In this document: in pieces, positions 54,452 through 63,184 of the stretch
Position numbering within the stretch: position 1 is the first letter of the stretch
Layout of the letters: every line of letters begins with the position of its first letter
NCBI RefSeq assembly: GCF_040549465.1
Contig: NZ_JBEPTL010000001.1
Location: 186,001-250,000, forward strand
Direction of reading: 5' to 3'
DNA from: Lacisediminihabitans sp040549465
Lineage (GTDB): Bacteria > Actinomycetota > Actinomycetes > Actinomycetales > Microbacteriaceae
Length of the DNA: 64,000 nucleotides
Position numbers and translations under genes: made by a program
Notes under the pieces: generated by a model
The model's database searches: none
Told to the model about the DNA's origin: nothing
Seen by the model: the letters and a program-made list of their open reading frames with translations, nothing else

Positions 54452-57394
54452 GTGTCAATTACCCCAGTAGAGTCCGGCTCAAAACTGAGCGTCCACGGCG
54501 CACGAGTGCACAATCTCAAGGGTGTCGACCTCGAAATCCCGCGTGATTCGCTTGTCGTTTTCACCGGCCTTTCCGGCTCCGGAAAATCTTCGCTCGCCTT
54601 CGACACGATCTTCGCCGAGGGCCAGCGTCGTTACGTCGAATCTCTCTCCGCCTATGCCCGCCAGTTTCTCGGGCAGGTCGACCGGCCCGATGTCGACTTC
54701 ATCGACGGTCTGAGTCCGGCCGTGTCGATCGACCAGAAGTCGACCAACCGCAACCCTCGTTCGACTGTCGGCACGATCACCGAGATCTACGACTACATGC
54801 GGCTGCTCTGGGCACGCATCGGAATCCCGCACTGCGCCATCTGCGGTGAGCCGATCGAGCGACAGACCGTGCAGCAGATCGCGGACCAGCTGATGACGCT
54901 CGAAGCCGGCGTGCGCTACCAGATTGTCAGCCCTGTCATCTCGCAGAAGAAGGGTGAGTTTGTCGACCTCTTCAAGGAGCTCGCCGCCAGCGGCTACTCG
55001 CGCGCCATCGTCGACGGGGAGCAGATCCAGCTCAGCGAGCCGCCCATCCTGAAGAAGCAGATCAAACACGACATCTCCGTGGTCGTCGACCGCTTGGTTG
55101 CTGCAGACGACATCCTCACCCGCCTCACCGACTCGCTCGAGACGGCCCTGCGCCTCACCGACGGTCTGGTCAGCATCAACTACGTCGACGAGACCGGCGA
55201 CAGGGCGTGGCGCAACTTCTCCGAGAAGCTGTCCTGCCCCAACGGGCATCCGGTGCAGCTCACCGAGATCGAGCCGCGCACCTTCTCCTTCAACGCACCG
55301 TTCGGCGCCTGTCCAGAGTGTTCGGGCCTCGGCACCAAGATGTCGGTGGACTCCGAGTTGCTGCTCGGCGACCCAGAACTGAGCCTGGCTGACGGCGTCA
55401 TCCTGCCGTGGACCCAGTCTGGCAAAGGGCTGTTCAACTACTTCCAGCGCCTGCTCGAGGGGCTAGCCCACGATCTCGACTTCTCTCTCACGACACCGTG
55501 GCGCGGCCTCTCCGACGAGGTCAGGAACGCCATCCTCAAGGGCAACGACTTCCAGGTGACGGTCAAGTGGAAGAACCGCTTCGGTCGTGAGATGAAGTAC
55601 TCAACGGGTTTCGAGGGCGTCATGCCCTACATCGAGCGCAAGTTCCTCGAGGCCGAGACAGATTCGGCACGCCAGCGTTACGCTGCCTACCTGCGCGAGA
55701 TCAACTGCCCGGTCTGCGACGGCAAGCGCCTGAAGCCCGAGGTGCTCGCGGTCACCGTCCACGACCACAACATTGCGGATGTCTCCGAGCTCAGCCTCGT
55801 CGACGCCTACGAGTTCATGAACCTCCTCGAGCTGTCAGAGCGTGAGGCGAAGATCGCCGCACAGGTGCTCCGTGAGATCCGTCTCCGGCTGGAATTCCTC
55901 ATCGAAGTGGGGCTCAGCTACCTCAACCTGGCGCGCTCGGCCGGTTCGCTCTCCGGCGGAGAGGCCCAGCGCATCCGTCTGGCCACCCAGATCGGCTCCG
56001 GGCTCACCGGGGTGCTCTACGTGCTCGACGAGCCGAGCATCGGTCTTCATCAGCGCGACAACCGCCGGCTGATCGAGACGCTTGTCAAGCTCAAGAACCT
56101 CGGCAATACGCTGATCGTCGTCGAACACGACGAAGACACCATCCGCACGGCCGACTGGATCGTCGACATCGGACCGGGTGCCGGGGAGCACGGAGGCGAG
56201 GTGGTGCACTCTGGCTCCTATGAGAACCTGCTGGCCAACACGCGGTCGATGACGGGGGATTACCTGTCCGGTCGGCGTTCGATCGATACCCCGACCACCC
56301 GGCGTCCCATCGACCAGAAGCGCAAGCTCATCGTCGAGGGAGCGCGGGCCAACAACCTACGAAATGTCACGGTCGAATTCCCGCTTGGCACTTTCACCGC
56401 GGTCACCGGCGTGAGCGGTTCCGGCAAGTCCTCGCTCATCAACGACATCCTCTATAAGGTTCTCGCCAACGAACTGAACGGTGCGCGCCAGATTCCCGGG
56501 AAGCACACCAGGGTCACCGGCCTCGACAACCTCGACAAGGTCGTGCACGTCGACCAGGCTCCGATCGGCCGCACCCCGCGGTCGAATCCGGCCACCTACA
56601 CCGGCGTCTTCGACAAGATCCGCAACCTCTTCGCCGAAACCGTCGAGGCGAAGTCGCGCGGCTACCTGCCTGGCAGATTCAGCTTCAATGTCAAGGGAGG
56701 TCGCTGCGAGAACTGCTCGGGCGACGGCACGATCAAGATCGAGATGAACTTCCTACCCGACGTCTACGTCGTCTGCGAGGTCTGCAACGGCGCCCGGTAC
56801 AACCGCGAGACGCTCGGTGTGCACTACAAGGGCAAGAACATCGCGGAGGTGCTCGACATGCCGATCAGTGAGGCCGCGGAGTTCTTCGAGGCGATCTCGT
56901 CGATCAGCCGATTCCTCAACACGCTGGTCGATGTCGGGCTGGGTTACGTGAGACTCGGCCAGAGTGCAACGACACTCTCCGGGGGAGAGGCGCAGCGCGT
57001 CAAGCTCGCCACCGAACTGCAGAAGCGCTCGATGGGTCGCAGCATCTATGTGCTCGACGAGCCGACGACAGGGCTCCACTTCGAAGACGTGCGCAAACTC
57101 CTGCTCGTGCTCAACGGTCTGGTCGACAAGGGCAATACTGTCATCGTGATCGAGCACAACCTCGACGTGATCAAGTCGGCTGACTGGCTGATCGATCTCG
57201 GACCAGAGGGTGGGGCGGGCGGTGGCAAGGTTCTCGCGGTCGGCACCCCGGAGTACCTCGCGACTGTCGAAGAAAGCCACACCGGTATCTTCCTGCGCGA
57301 GGTGTTGGGCGATACGAGCACCAACGTGAGCCCGATCACGACGAAGTCCGCCCGATCGAAGGCCAGGGGCGCCAAGGCTCTCGCAGCCGGCTAG
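54452..57394 (+). CDS. uvrA: Excinuclease ABC subunit A
   Basis: Predicted 980-residue damage sensor with two ABC ATPase modules. The first Walker A is GLSGSGKSSLAFDTIF near residue 38, with signature SLSGGEAQRIRLA; the second is GVSGSGKSSLIND, with TLSGGEAQRVKLA. Zinc modules show as CAICGEP, CPNGH with CPECSG, and CENCSGDG with CEVCNGARYN. All the usual parts are present. uvrC follows after three bases, an unusual tight link. Confidence 0.98.
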   Translation: MSITPVESGSKLSVHGARVHNLKGVDLEIPRDSLVVFTGLSGSGKSSLAFDTIFAEGQRRYVESLSAYARQFLGQVDRPDVDFIDGLSPAVSIDQKSTNRNPRSTVGTITEIYDYMRLLWARIGIPHCAICGEPIERQTVQQIADQLMTLEAGVRYQIVSPVISQKKGEFVDLFKELAASGYSRAIVDGEQIQLSEPPILKKQIKHDISVVVDRLVAADDILTRLTDSLETALRLTDGLVSINYVDETGDRAWRNFSEKLSCPNGHPVQLTEIEPRTFSFNAPFGACPECSGLGTKMSVDSELLLGDPELSLADGVILPWTQSGKGLFNYFQRLLEGLAHDLDFSLTTPWRGLSDEVRNAILKGNDFQVTVKWKNRFGREMKYSTGFEGVMPYIERKFLEAETDSARQRYAAYLREINCPVCDGKRLKPEVLAVTVHDHNIADVSELSLVDAYEFMNLLELSEREAKIAAQVLREIRLRLEFLIEVGLSYLNLARSAGSLSGGEAQRIRLATQIGSGLTGVLYVLDEPSIGLHQRDNRRLIETLVKLKNLGNTLIVVEHDEDTIRTADWIVDIGPGAGEHGGEVVHSGSYENLLANTRSMTGDYLSGRRSIDTPTTRRPIDQKRKLIVEGARANNLRNVTVEFPLGTFTAVTGVSGSGKSSLINDILYKVLANELNGARQIPGKHTRVTGLDNLDKVVHVDQAPIGRTPRSNPATYTGVFDKIRNLFAETVEAKSRGYLPGRFSFNVKGGRCENCSGDGTIKIEMNFLPDVYVVCEVCNGARYNRETLGVHYKGKNIAEVLDMPISEAAEFFEAISSISRFLNTLVDVGLGYVRLGQSATTLSGGEAQRVKLATELQKRSMGRSIYVLDEPTTGLHFEDVRKLLLVLNGLVDKGNTVIVIEHNLDVIKSADWLIDLGPEGGAGGGKVLAVGTPEYLATVEESHTGIFLREVLGDTSTNVSPITTKSARSKARGAKALAAG

Positions 57395-57397
57395 CAC

Positions 57398-59302
57398 ATG
57401 GTCGACACCGTCAGTTGGCGCCCGAAGGCGGGCGAGATCCCCACCCAACCGGGCGTCTATCGCTTCAGGGATTCCGGGCAGCGCGTGCTCTACGTCGGCA
57501 AAGCGAAGAACCTGCGCGCACGGCTGAGCAACTACTTCGCGCCGCTGGCGAGCCTGCATGAGCGCACTCGTCGCATGGTGCTCAGTGCAGCGTCCGTCGA
57601 GTGGACGGTCGTCGGAACCGAGTTCGAGGCGCTCCAGCTGGAGTTCACCTGGATCAAGGAGTTCGATCCGCCATTCAACGTGCAGTTCAGGGACGATAAG
57701 TCCTATCCCTATCTGGCGATCACACTCGGTGATCCGGTGCCGCGGGTACTCGTGACGCGCAACCGCAATCTCAAGGGCGCGCGCTATTTCGGACCGTACA
57801 CCAAGGTCTGGGCCATCCGCGAGACTGTCGATCTCATGCTCAAGGCCTTCCCGATGCGCAGCTGCTCCGACTCGACGTACAAGCGCGCGGAACAGACCGG
57901 CCGTCCATGCCTTCTCGGGGATATAGGCAAGTGTGCCGCGCCATGCGTCGGTCGAGTTACCAAGGAGGAACACAAGTCGATCGCCCTCGACTTTGCCTCC
58001 TTCATGGCTGGCAACGACTCGAAATACACTGCAGATGTGGCGCGCAAAATGAAAGCGGCGGCGGCGGCAATGGACTACGAGTCTGCCGCGAAGTTCCGCG
58101 ACCAGTTGGCCGCCCTTGAGACCGCGCTCTCCAAGAACACCATCGTGCTCGCAGAAGACGTGGACGCCGACGTATTCGGCATCGCGCACGACGAGCTCGC
58201 GGCGGCGGTGCAGCAGTTCACGGTGCGCAGCGGCCGCATCCGTGGCGTGCGCAGCTGGGTTGTCGACAAGGAACTCGACCTGGAACTCGCCGAACTCGTC
58301 GAGACGGTCGTTCACAACGCCTATGACGACGAAGCTGCGCCCCCGCGGCAGATCGTGGTGCCTGAGCTTCCGGATGACGCGGCAGAACTCGAACTCTGGC
58401 TCACCTCCCTGCGCACCGACCGTCGCGCCGCAGGCAGGGTCGCGCTCAGGGTGGCGCAGCGCGGAGATCTCGCCGCCCTCGCCCAGACGGTGACCACCAA
58501 CGCGAAGAACGCCCTCGTGCTCTACAAGACCAGGCGAAGTGGGGACTTCGTTGCGCGCTCGCAGGCGCTGGCCGACATCCAGGAGGCGCTGGGCATGGAC
58601 GACGCCCCGCTGCGCATGGAGTGCTACGACGTCTCGCATCTGAGCGGCACCAACATCGTCGCCTCGATGGTCGTCTTCGAAGACGGGCTACCACGCAAAG
58701 ACCAGTACCGCCGATTCAGCATCCCGAACTCCACCGATGACACCGAGTCGATCTATCAGACCATAAGTCGGCGGGTCGCCCACCTCGACGAGGACTCTTC
58801 GACAAGCTCAGGGCAAGCGAGCACGGACGCTGATCCTGTCGAAGCGCCTGCGGCCATGACCAGGAGATTCGCCTACCGCCCCAACCTACTGATCGTCGAT
58901 GGCGGGCAACCGCAGGTGGCCGCCGCGGCGAGGGCCCTGGCCGACGCCGGAGTGACAGGTATCGCGCTGTGCGGCATCGCCAAGCGTCTCGAGGAGATCT
59001 GGCTTCCGGACTCCGACTACCCGGTCATCCTTCCGCGCAACAGCGACGCGCTCTTCCTCATCCAGCGGATTCGTGACGAAGCCCACCGCTTCGCCATCAC
59101 CTACCAGCGTCAACGCCGCAAGAAAGACGTCACCTCGGTACTGGCCGAGATCCCCGGCCTCGGTCCGGCCCGCGTCAGGGAGCTGCTGCGTCATTTCGGT
59201 TCCGTCACCCAGCTCAGAGCTGCCGAGGTGGAAGCGATCGCCGAGGTGAAGGGCGTGGGAACCACCCTCGCGCAGTCGATCTTCGAGGGTCTGCGCGACT
59301 GA
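57398..59302 (+). CDS. uvrC: Excinuclease ABC subunit C
   Basis: Predicted 634-residue dual-incision nuclease. GIY-YIG domain at the N-terminus (PGVYRFRDSGQRVLYVGKAKNLRARL), UVR domain near residues 200-240, RNase H-like nuclease with CYDVSHLSGTN and LLIVDGGQPQ, and a double helix-hairpin-helix at the C-terminus (IPGLGPARVRELL, KGVGTTLAQSI). Residues about 467-483 are encoded by a dispersed repeat (58797-58844) placed in the loop just before the VDGG strand, so they probably form a tolerated linker. Confidence 0.97.
   Translation: MVDTVSWRPKAGEIPTQPGVYRFRDSGQRVLYVGKAKNLRARLSNYFAPLASLHERTRRMVLSAASVEWTVVGTEFEALQLEFTWIKEFDPPFNVQFRDDKSYPYLAITLGDPVPRVLVTRNRNLKGARYFGPYTKVWAIRETVDLMLKAFPMRSCSDSTYKRAEQTGRPCLLGDIGKCAAPCVGRVTKEEHKSIALDFASFMAGNDSKYTADVARKMKAAAAAMDYESAAKFRDQLAALETALSKNTIVLAEDVDADVFGIAHDELAAAVQQFTVRSGRIRGVRSWVVDKELDLELAELVETVVHNAYDDEAAPPRQIVVPELPDDAAELELWLTSLRTDRRAAGRVALRVAQRGDLAALAQTVTTNAKNALVLYKTRRSGDFVARSQALADIQEALGMDDAPLRMECYDVSHLSGTNIVASMVVFEDGLPRKDQYRRFSIPNSTDDTESIYQTISRRVAHLDEDSSTSSGQASTDADPVEAPAAMTRRFAYRPNLLIVDGGQPQVAAAARALADAGVTGIALCGIAKRLEEIWLPDSDYPVILPRNSDALFLIQRIRDEAHRFAITYQRQRRKKDVTSVLAEIPGLGPARVRELLRHFGSVTQLRAAEVEAIAEVKGVGTTLAQSIFEGLRD
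58797..58844. repeat. REP-like inverted repeat inside uvrC
   Basis: The 48-base element starts CTTCGACAAGCTCAGG and ends CCTGTCGAAG, so its ends form an inverted repeat (CTTCGACA/TGTCGAAG). The left end matches the minus-strand reading of the element at 6727-6743. Length is a multiple of three, and the uvrC frame stays open through it. Confidence 0.65.
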
Positions 59303-59376
59303 GCTATCGATAGGCTGGACCCAGGCAACCTCCGGATCGAATGAAGGCGGCACTACCGGCATGAGAACAAGACACC

Positions 59377-60252
59377 ATGGCTGAAGACAGCTACAGCCAA
59401 GAGGTACTCATCGTGACCGGTATGTCCGGTGCCGGCAGGTCGACCGTCGGCAACGCCCTCGAAGACCTCGGCTGGTACGTCGTCGACAATCTGCCGCCCC
59501 AAATGCTGCGCCCCCTGGTCGAACTCGCGGGTCGCGCGGGCAACAACCTGCCGAAGATCGCAGCCATCGTCGATGTGCGCGGTGGCAGCCTCTTCGCCGA
59601 TCTGCAGCAGTCCGTCGATTCGCTGCGCACCGGAACCCCCGTGCGCGTGCTCTTCCTCGAAGCTACGGATGCCGCGCTGGTCCGCCGTTTCGAGCAGGTG
59701 CGTCGCCCACATCCGCTGCAGGAAGACGGCACGCTCCTCGACGGCATCACCGCCGAGCGCCAGCGGATGCTGCCGATGCGCGAGTCGAGCGACATCATCA
59801 TCGATACGTCAGATCTCAACATCCATCAGCTGGCGACCACCATTTCGGACACCTTTGCCAGCGAAGACACCCCCGGCGTCCAGGTGACCGTCCTGAGCTT
59901 CGGCTTCAAGTACGGCCTGCCTGCCGACGCCGACCTGGTCGCCGACATGCGCTTTTTGCCCAATCCGTTCTGGGTGCCAGAGCTTCGCGCCCTGAGCGGA
60001 TTGGACCCCGCGGTGAGCGACTATGTGCTCGCGCAGGAAGGCGCCAAGGAGTTTGTCGAGGACTATGCCGTGGCCCTCAGCCCGGTGCTCGCCGGGTACC
60101 AGCGCGAAAACAAGAGACACGCTACGATCGCCATTGGATGCACCGGCGGCAAGCACCGTTCAGTCGCGGTGGCTGAGAAGCTGGCCGGCATATTGCGCAG
60201 CCAGCCGGGCGTCGTCGTCAGCGTGAAACATCGCGACCTCGGTCGCGAATAG
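59377..60252 (+). CDS. rapZ: RNase adapter/nucleotide-binding protein RapZ
   Basis: Predicted 291-residue P-loop protein of the RapZ/YvcJ family. Walker A is GMSGAGRST near residue 12, followed by VVDNLPPQML, and the C-terminal domain has SFGFKYGLP, DMRFLPNPFW and the signature IGCTGGKHRSV. In E. coli RapZ binds a sensory metabolite and guides RNase E; the role in actinobacteria is not known. TAGGCT at 59311 may be the -10, giving a leader of about 55 bases. The usual next gene, yvcK, is missing. Confidence 0.95.
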   Translation: MAEDSYSQEVLIVTGMSGAGRSTVGNALEDLGWYVVDNLPPQMLRPLVELAGRAGNNLPKIAAIVDVRGGSLFADLQQSVDSLRTGTPVRVLFLEATDAALVRRFEQVRRPHPLQEDGTLLDGITAERQRMLPMRESSDIIIDTSDLNIHQLATTISDTFASEDTPGVQVTVLSFGFKYGLPADADLVADMRFLPNPFWVPELRALSGLDPAVSDYVLAQEGAKEFVEDYAVALSPVLAGYQRENKRHATIAIGCTGGKHRSVAVAEKLAGILRSQPGVVVSVKHRDLGRE

Positions 60253-60324
60253 CATTCCGTATCTCGATCGAATGCCATCGATGCGGTCTAACATTTCGTT
60301 GAACAGAACAGTAAGGAACCCGGA

Positions 60325-61305
60325 TTGGCTCTCACCGCCGACGTCAAGGACGAACTCGCTCGCATCGACGTGAGCAAGACCACAGTGCGAGCGGCGGAAC
60401 TGGCCACCATCCTCCGATTCTCCGGGGGACTGCATCTCATCTCCGGGCGGATCGCTGTGGAGTCCGAGCTCGACACGGCCCAACTCGCCAGGCGCGTGCG
60501 CAAAGATCTCGCTGAGCTTTACGGTGTGAAGAGCGAGATCTCGGTGATGTCCGCGTCAGGCCTGCGTCGCACAAGTCACTATCTCGTGCGCGTACTCGAC
60601 GGGGGAGAGACCCTCGCTCGCCAGACAGGTCTCCTTGATGCCCGCCGCCGACCGATTCGCGGTCTCCCGAACAAGCTCACCACTGGCAGCAGGGAGGAGC
60701 TCGCAGCGGTCTGGCGCGGTGCCTTCCTCGCCCACGGCTCGCTTACCGACCCCGGTCGATCCGCTGCCCTCGAGATCACCTGTCCAGGCAACGAGTCGGC
60801 AATGGCGCTCGTCGGCGCAGCCGGTCGATTGAAGATCGCGGCCAAGGCGCGCGAGGTACGCGGTGTGCATCGGGTCGTCATCCGCGACGGCGAGGCGATC
60901 AGCGCGATGCTCGTGCACATGGGTGCACATTCGACAGTGCTCAACTGGGAAGAGTTGCGCCAGCGCCGAGAGGTACGCGCCACGGCCAATCGTCTCGTCA
61001 ACTTCGATGACGCCAATCTCCGCCGCTCCGCGCAGGCCGCCGTGGCCGCCTGCGCGCGCGTCGAGCGTGCTCTGGAGATTCTGGAAGGGAACGTTCCAGA
61101 GCACCTGCGTTACGCCGGCGATCTCCGCCTGCGCTTCCGCGATTCCAGTCTCGACGAGCTCGGCCACCACGCCGATCCGCCGATGACGAAGGATGCCGTC
61201 GCTGGCCGCATCCGCCGCCTCCTCGCCATGGCCGACAAGCGCGCAGCCGAGCTCGGAATCCCGGGCACCGACGCCAATCTTCCACCCGACTACGAAGACG
61301 CCTGA
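60325..61305 (+). CDS. whiA: DNA-binding protein WhiA
   Basis: Predicted 326-residue WhiA. The N-terminal two-thirds resemble a LAGLIDADG homing-endonuclease fold without catalytic residues (ILRFSGGLHLI, WRGAFLAHGSLTDPGR), and the C-terminal part is a helix-turn-helix domain (LRFRDSSLDELGHHADPPMTKDAVAGRIRRL-type region). In Streptomyces WhiA acts with WhiB to start sporulation septation; in non-sporulating relatives it is linked to cell division. Start is TTG with AAGGA eight bases upstream. Confidence 0.95.
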   Translation: MALTADVKDELARIDVSKTTVRAAELATILRFSGGLHLISGRIAVESELDTAQLARRVRKDLAELYGVKSEISVMSASGLRRTSHYLVRVLDGGETLARQTGLLDARRRPIRGLPNKLTTGSREELAAVWRGAFLAHGSLTDPGRSAALEITCPGNESAMALVGAAGRLKIAAKAREVRGVHRVVIRDGEAISAMLVHMGAHSTVLNWEELRQRREVRATANRLVNFDDANLRRSAQAAVAACARVERALEILEGNVPEHLRYAGDLRLRFRDSSLDELGHHADPPMTKDAVAGRIRRLLAMADKRAAELGIPGTDANLPPDYEDA

Positions 61306-61335
61306 CACTGATTTCGAAGGCTGGGAAGCATCTGG

Positions 61336-61363
61336 GTGACAGCCGAGTTGACGCTACTAGACT
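61336..61363 (+). promoter_or_regulatory. Possible sodA promoter
   Basis: GTGACA (61336-61341), a 16-base spacer and TAGACT (61358-61363) make a good vegetative promoter, with a leader of about 57 bases to the sodA ATG. Confidence 0.45.
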
Positions 61364-61426
61364 GAAAATATCTCCCGGTTTTCACACCGATTGGTGGGCC
61401 GGACTCTACAACAAGGAGATCGAATC

Positions 61427-62053
61427 ATGGCTGATTACACGCTGCCCGAACTGGGTTATGACTACGGAGCTCTCGCACCGAGTATCAGTGGTGCCATCAT
61501 GGAACTTCACCACTCGAAGCATCACCAGGCCTATGTCACCGGCGCCAATGCGGCCCTCTCGCAGCTCGCCGAGGCGCGCGACAATGGCGACCTGACCTAC
61601 GTGAACAAGCTGGAGAAAGACCTGGCGTTCAACCTCGGTGGCCACGTCAATCACTCGATCTTCTGGACCAATCTGTCCCCGGATGGTGGCGACAAGCCGA
61701 CCGGAGAGCTCGCGTCCGCGATCGACGACAACTTCGGTTCCTTCGACAAGTTCACCGCCCACTTCACCGCCGCCGCACTCGGTGTGCAGGGTTCAGGTTG
61801 GGCCGCACTGGTCTGGGACTCGATCGGTCAGAAGCTGCTCGTCCAGCAGTTCTTCGACCAGCAGAGCAACTTCGCCGCTGGCACCGTGCCGGTACTGCTT
61901 CTGGATGTCTGGGAGCACGCGTACTACCTCGACTACAAGAATGTGCGTGCCGATTACGTGAAGGCTTTCTGGAACATCGCGAATTGGGCGAACGTTCAGA
62001 AGCGCTTCGAGGTCGCTCGCGAAAAGACCAACGGCCTGCTGGTACTGTCGTAG
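61427..62053 (+). CDS. sodA: Superoxide dismutase (Mn/Fe family)
   Basis: Predicted 208-residue superoxide dismutase. Metal ligands fit H28 (MELHHSKHHQAY), H76 (GGHVNHSIFW), D160 and H164 (LLLDVWEHAYYLDY). No signal peptide. The residues near FFDQQSNF favour manganese, but metal choice cannot be settled from sequence alone. ATG at 61427 has AAGGAG about eight bases upstream. Monocistronic: own promoter before and a hairpin after. Confidence 0.97.
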   Translation: MADYTLPELGYDYGALAPSISGAIMELHHSKHHQAYVTGANAALSQLAEARDNGDLTYVNKLEKDLAFNLGGHVNHSIFWTNLSPDGGDKPTGELASAIDDNFGSFDKFTAHFTAAALGVQGSGWAALVWDSIGQKLLVQQFFDQQSNFAAGTVPVLLLDVWEHAYYLDYKNVRADYVKAFWNIANWANVQKRFEVAREKTNGLLVLS

Positions 62054-62073
62054 CGCCAGCTCATACCAGCGAT

Positions 62074-62102
62074 GTGTGGCCGGGGTTCTGCCCTGGCCAC
62101 AC
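62074..62102 (+). terminator. Hairpin terminator after sodA
   Basis: GTGTGGCCGGGG pairs with CCCTGGCCACAC around TTCTG, a 12-bp stem with one G-T(U) pair, starting 21 bases after the stop. Confidence 0.65.
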
Positions 62103-62163
62103 CGCGGTTTCAGCCGCCACCCCCACAAAGTAGCGCCTCGGCGCCTCAGCAACAGGAGTTCTC

Positions 62164-63171
62164 TTGACCGTCAAGATCGGTATCAATGGCTTTGGCCGCA
62201 TTGGTCGCAATTACCTCCGCGCGGTTCTCGCGCAGGACGCTGACCTCGAGATCGTCGCCGTCAACGACCTGACCGATCCCAAGTCGCTCGCCCACCTGCT
62301 GAAGTACGACTCCGTAGCCGGACGCCTCGCAGAAGACGTCTCGGTCGATGGCGATTTCATCGTGGTTGCTGGCAAGCGCATCAAGGTGCTCGCCGAGCGC
62401 GATCCCGCCAACCTCGGATGGGGCGACCTCGGTGTCGACATCGTGATCGAATCCACCGGCCGTTTCACCAACGCCAAGGATGCGCAGAAGCACATCGACG
62501 CCGGCGCCAAGAAAGTTGTCATCTCCGCTCCAGCCACCGATGACGACGGAACTTTCGTCATGGGCGTCAACGAGGGCCTCTACGACCCCGCTACGCAGCA
62601 CATCCTCTCCAACGCGTCATGCACCACGAACTGCTTGGCTCCACTGGTCAAGGTCTTCCTCGACAACTTCGGTATCGAGCGTGGCCTGATGACGACGGTG
62701 CACGCCTACACCGCCGACCAGAACCTGCAGGACGGCCCGCACAGCGACCCGCGTCGTGCCCGTGCCGCCGCGATCAACATCATCCCCACTTCGACAGGTG
62801 CCGCCAAGGCGCTTGGCCTCGTCGTGCCGGAGGTTCTCGGAAAGCTCGACGGCTACGCTCTTCGCGTTCCGGTGCCGACCGGTTCGATTACCGACCTCAC
62901 CATCGAGGCCAGCCGCGACGTCACCGTCGCCGAGGTCAACGCTGCATTCAAGGCTGCTGCCGAGAGTGGATCGCTCGCCGGTTACCTCAGCTACACAGAG
63001 GATCCGATCGTCTCCAGCGACATCCAGGGTGACCCGCACTCCTGTATCTTCGACTCGGGTCTCACCAAGGTCATCGGTAACCAGGTGAAGATTGCCGGCT
63101 GGTATGACAACGAGTGGGGTTACTCCAACCGTCTCGTCGACTTCACCGAGTACGTCGCCGAGCGTCTCTAA
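62164..63171 (+). CDS. gap: Glyceraldehyde-3-phosphate dehydrogenase
   Basis: Predicted 335-residue glycolytic enzyme. The NAD fold starts KIGINGFGRIGRN, D35 in VAVNDL indicates NAD rather than NADP, and the catalytic cysteine is C153 in SNASCTTNCLAPL. The C-terminal WYDNEWGYSNR is intact. The start is TTG with AGGAG about six bases upstream. pgk begins 13 bases after the stop, and the whiA-gap-pgk order is standard for actinobacteria apart from the inserted sodA. Confidence 0.98.
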   Translation: MTVKIGINGFGRIGRNYLRAVLAQDADLEIVAVNDLTDPKSLAHLLKYDSVAGRLAEDVSVDGDFIVVAGKRIKVLAERDPANLGWGDLGVDIVIESTGRFTNAKDAQKHIDAGAKKVVISAPATDDDGTFVMGVNEGLYDPATQHILSNASCTTNCLAPLVKVFLDNFGIERGLMTTVHAYTADQNLQDGPHSDPRRARAAAINIIPTSTGAAKALGLVVPEVLGKLDGYALRVPVPTGSITDLTIEASRDVTVAEVNAAFKAAAESGSLAGYLSYTEDPIVSSDIQGDPHSCIFDSGLTKVIGNQVKIAGWYDNEWGYSNRLVDFTEYVAERL

Positions 63172-63184
63172 ACGGCGCACGTCG

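Noticed and set aside
56753..58639. A 628-codon minus-strand frame opposite uvrA and uvrC
   Set aside because: It spans two well-supported genes on the other strand, lacks motifs and has shadow-like composition.
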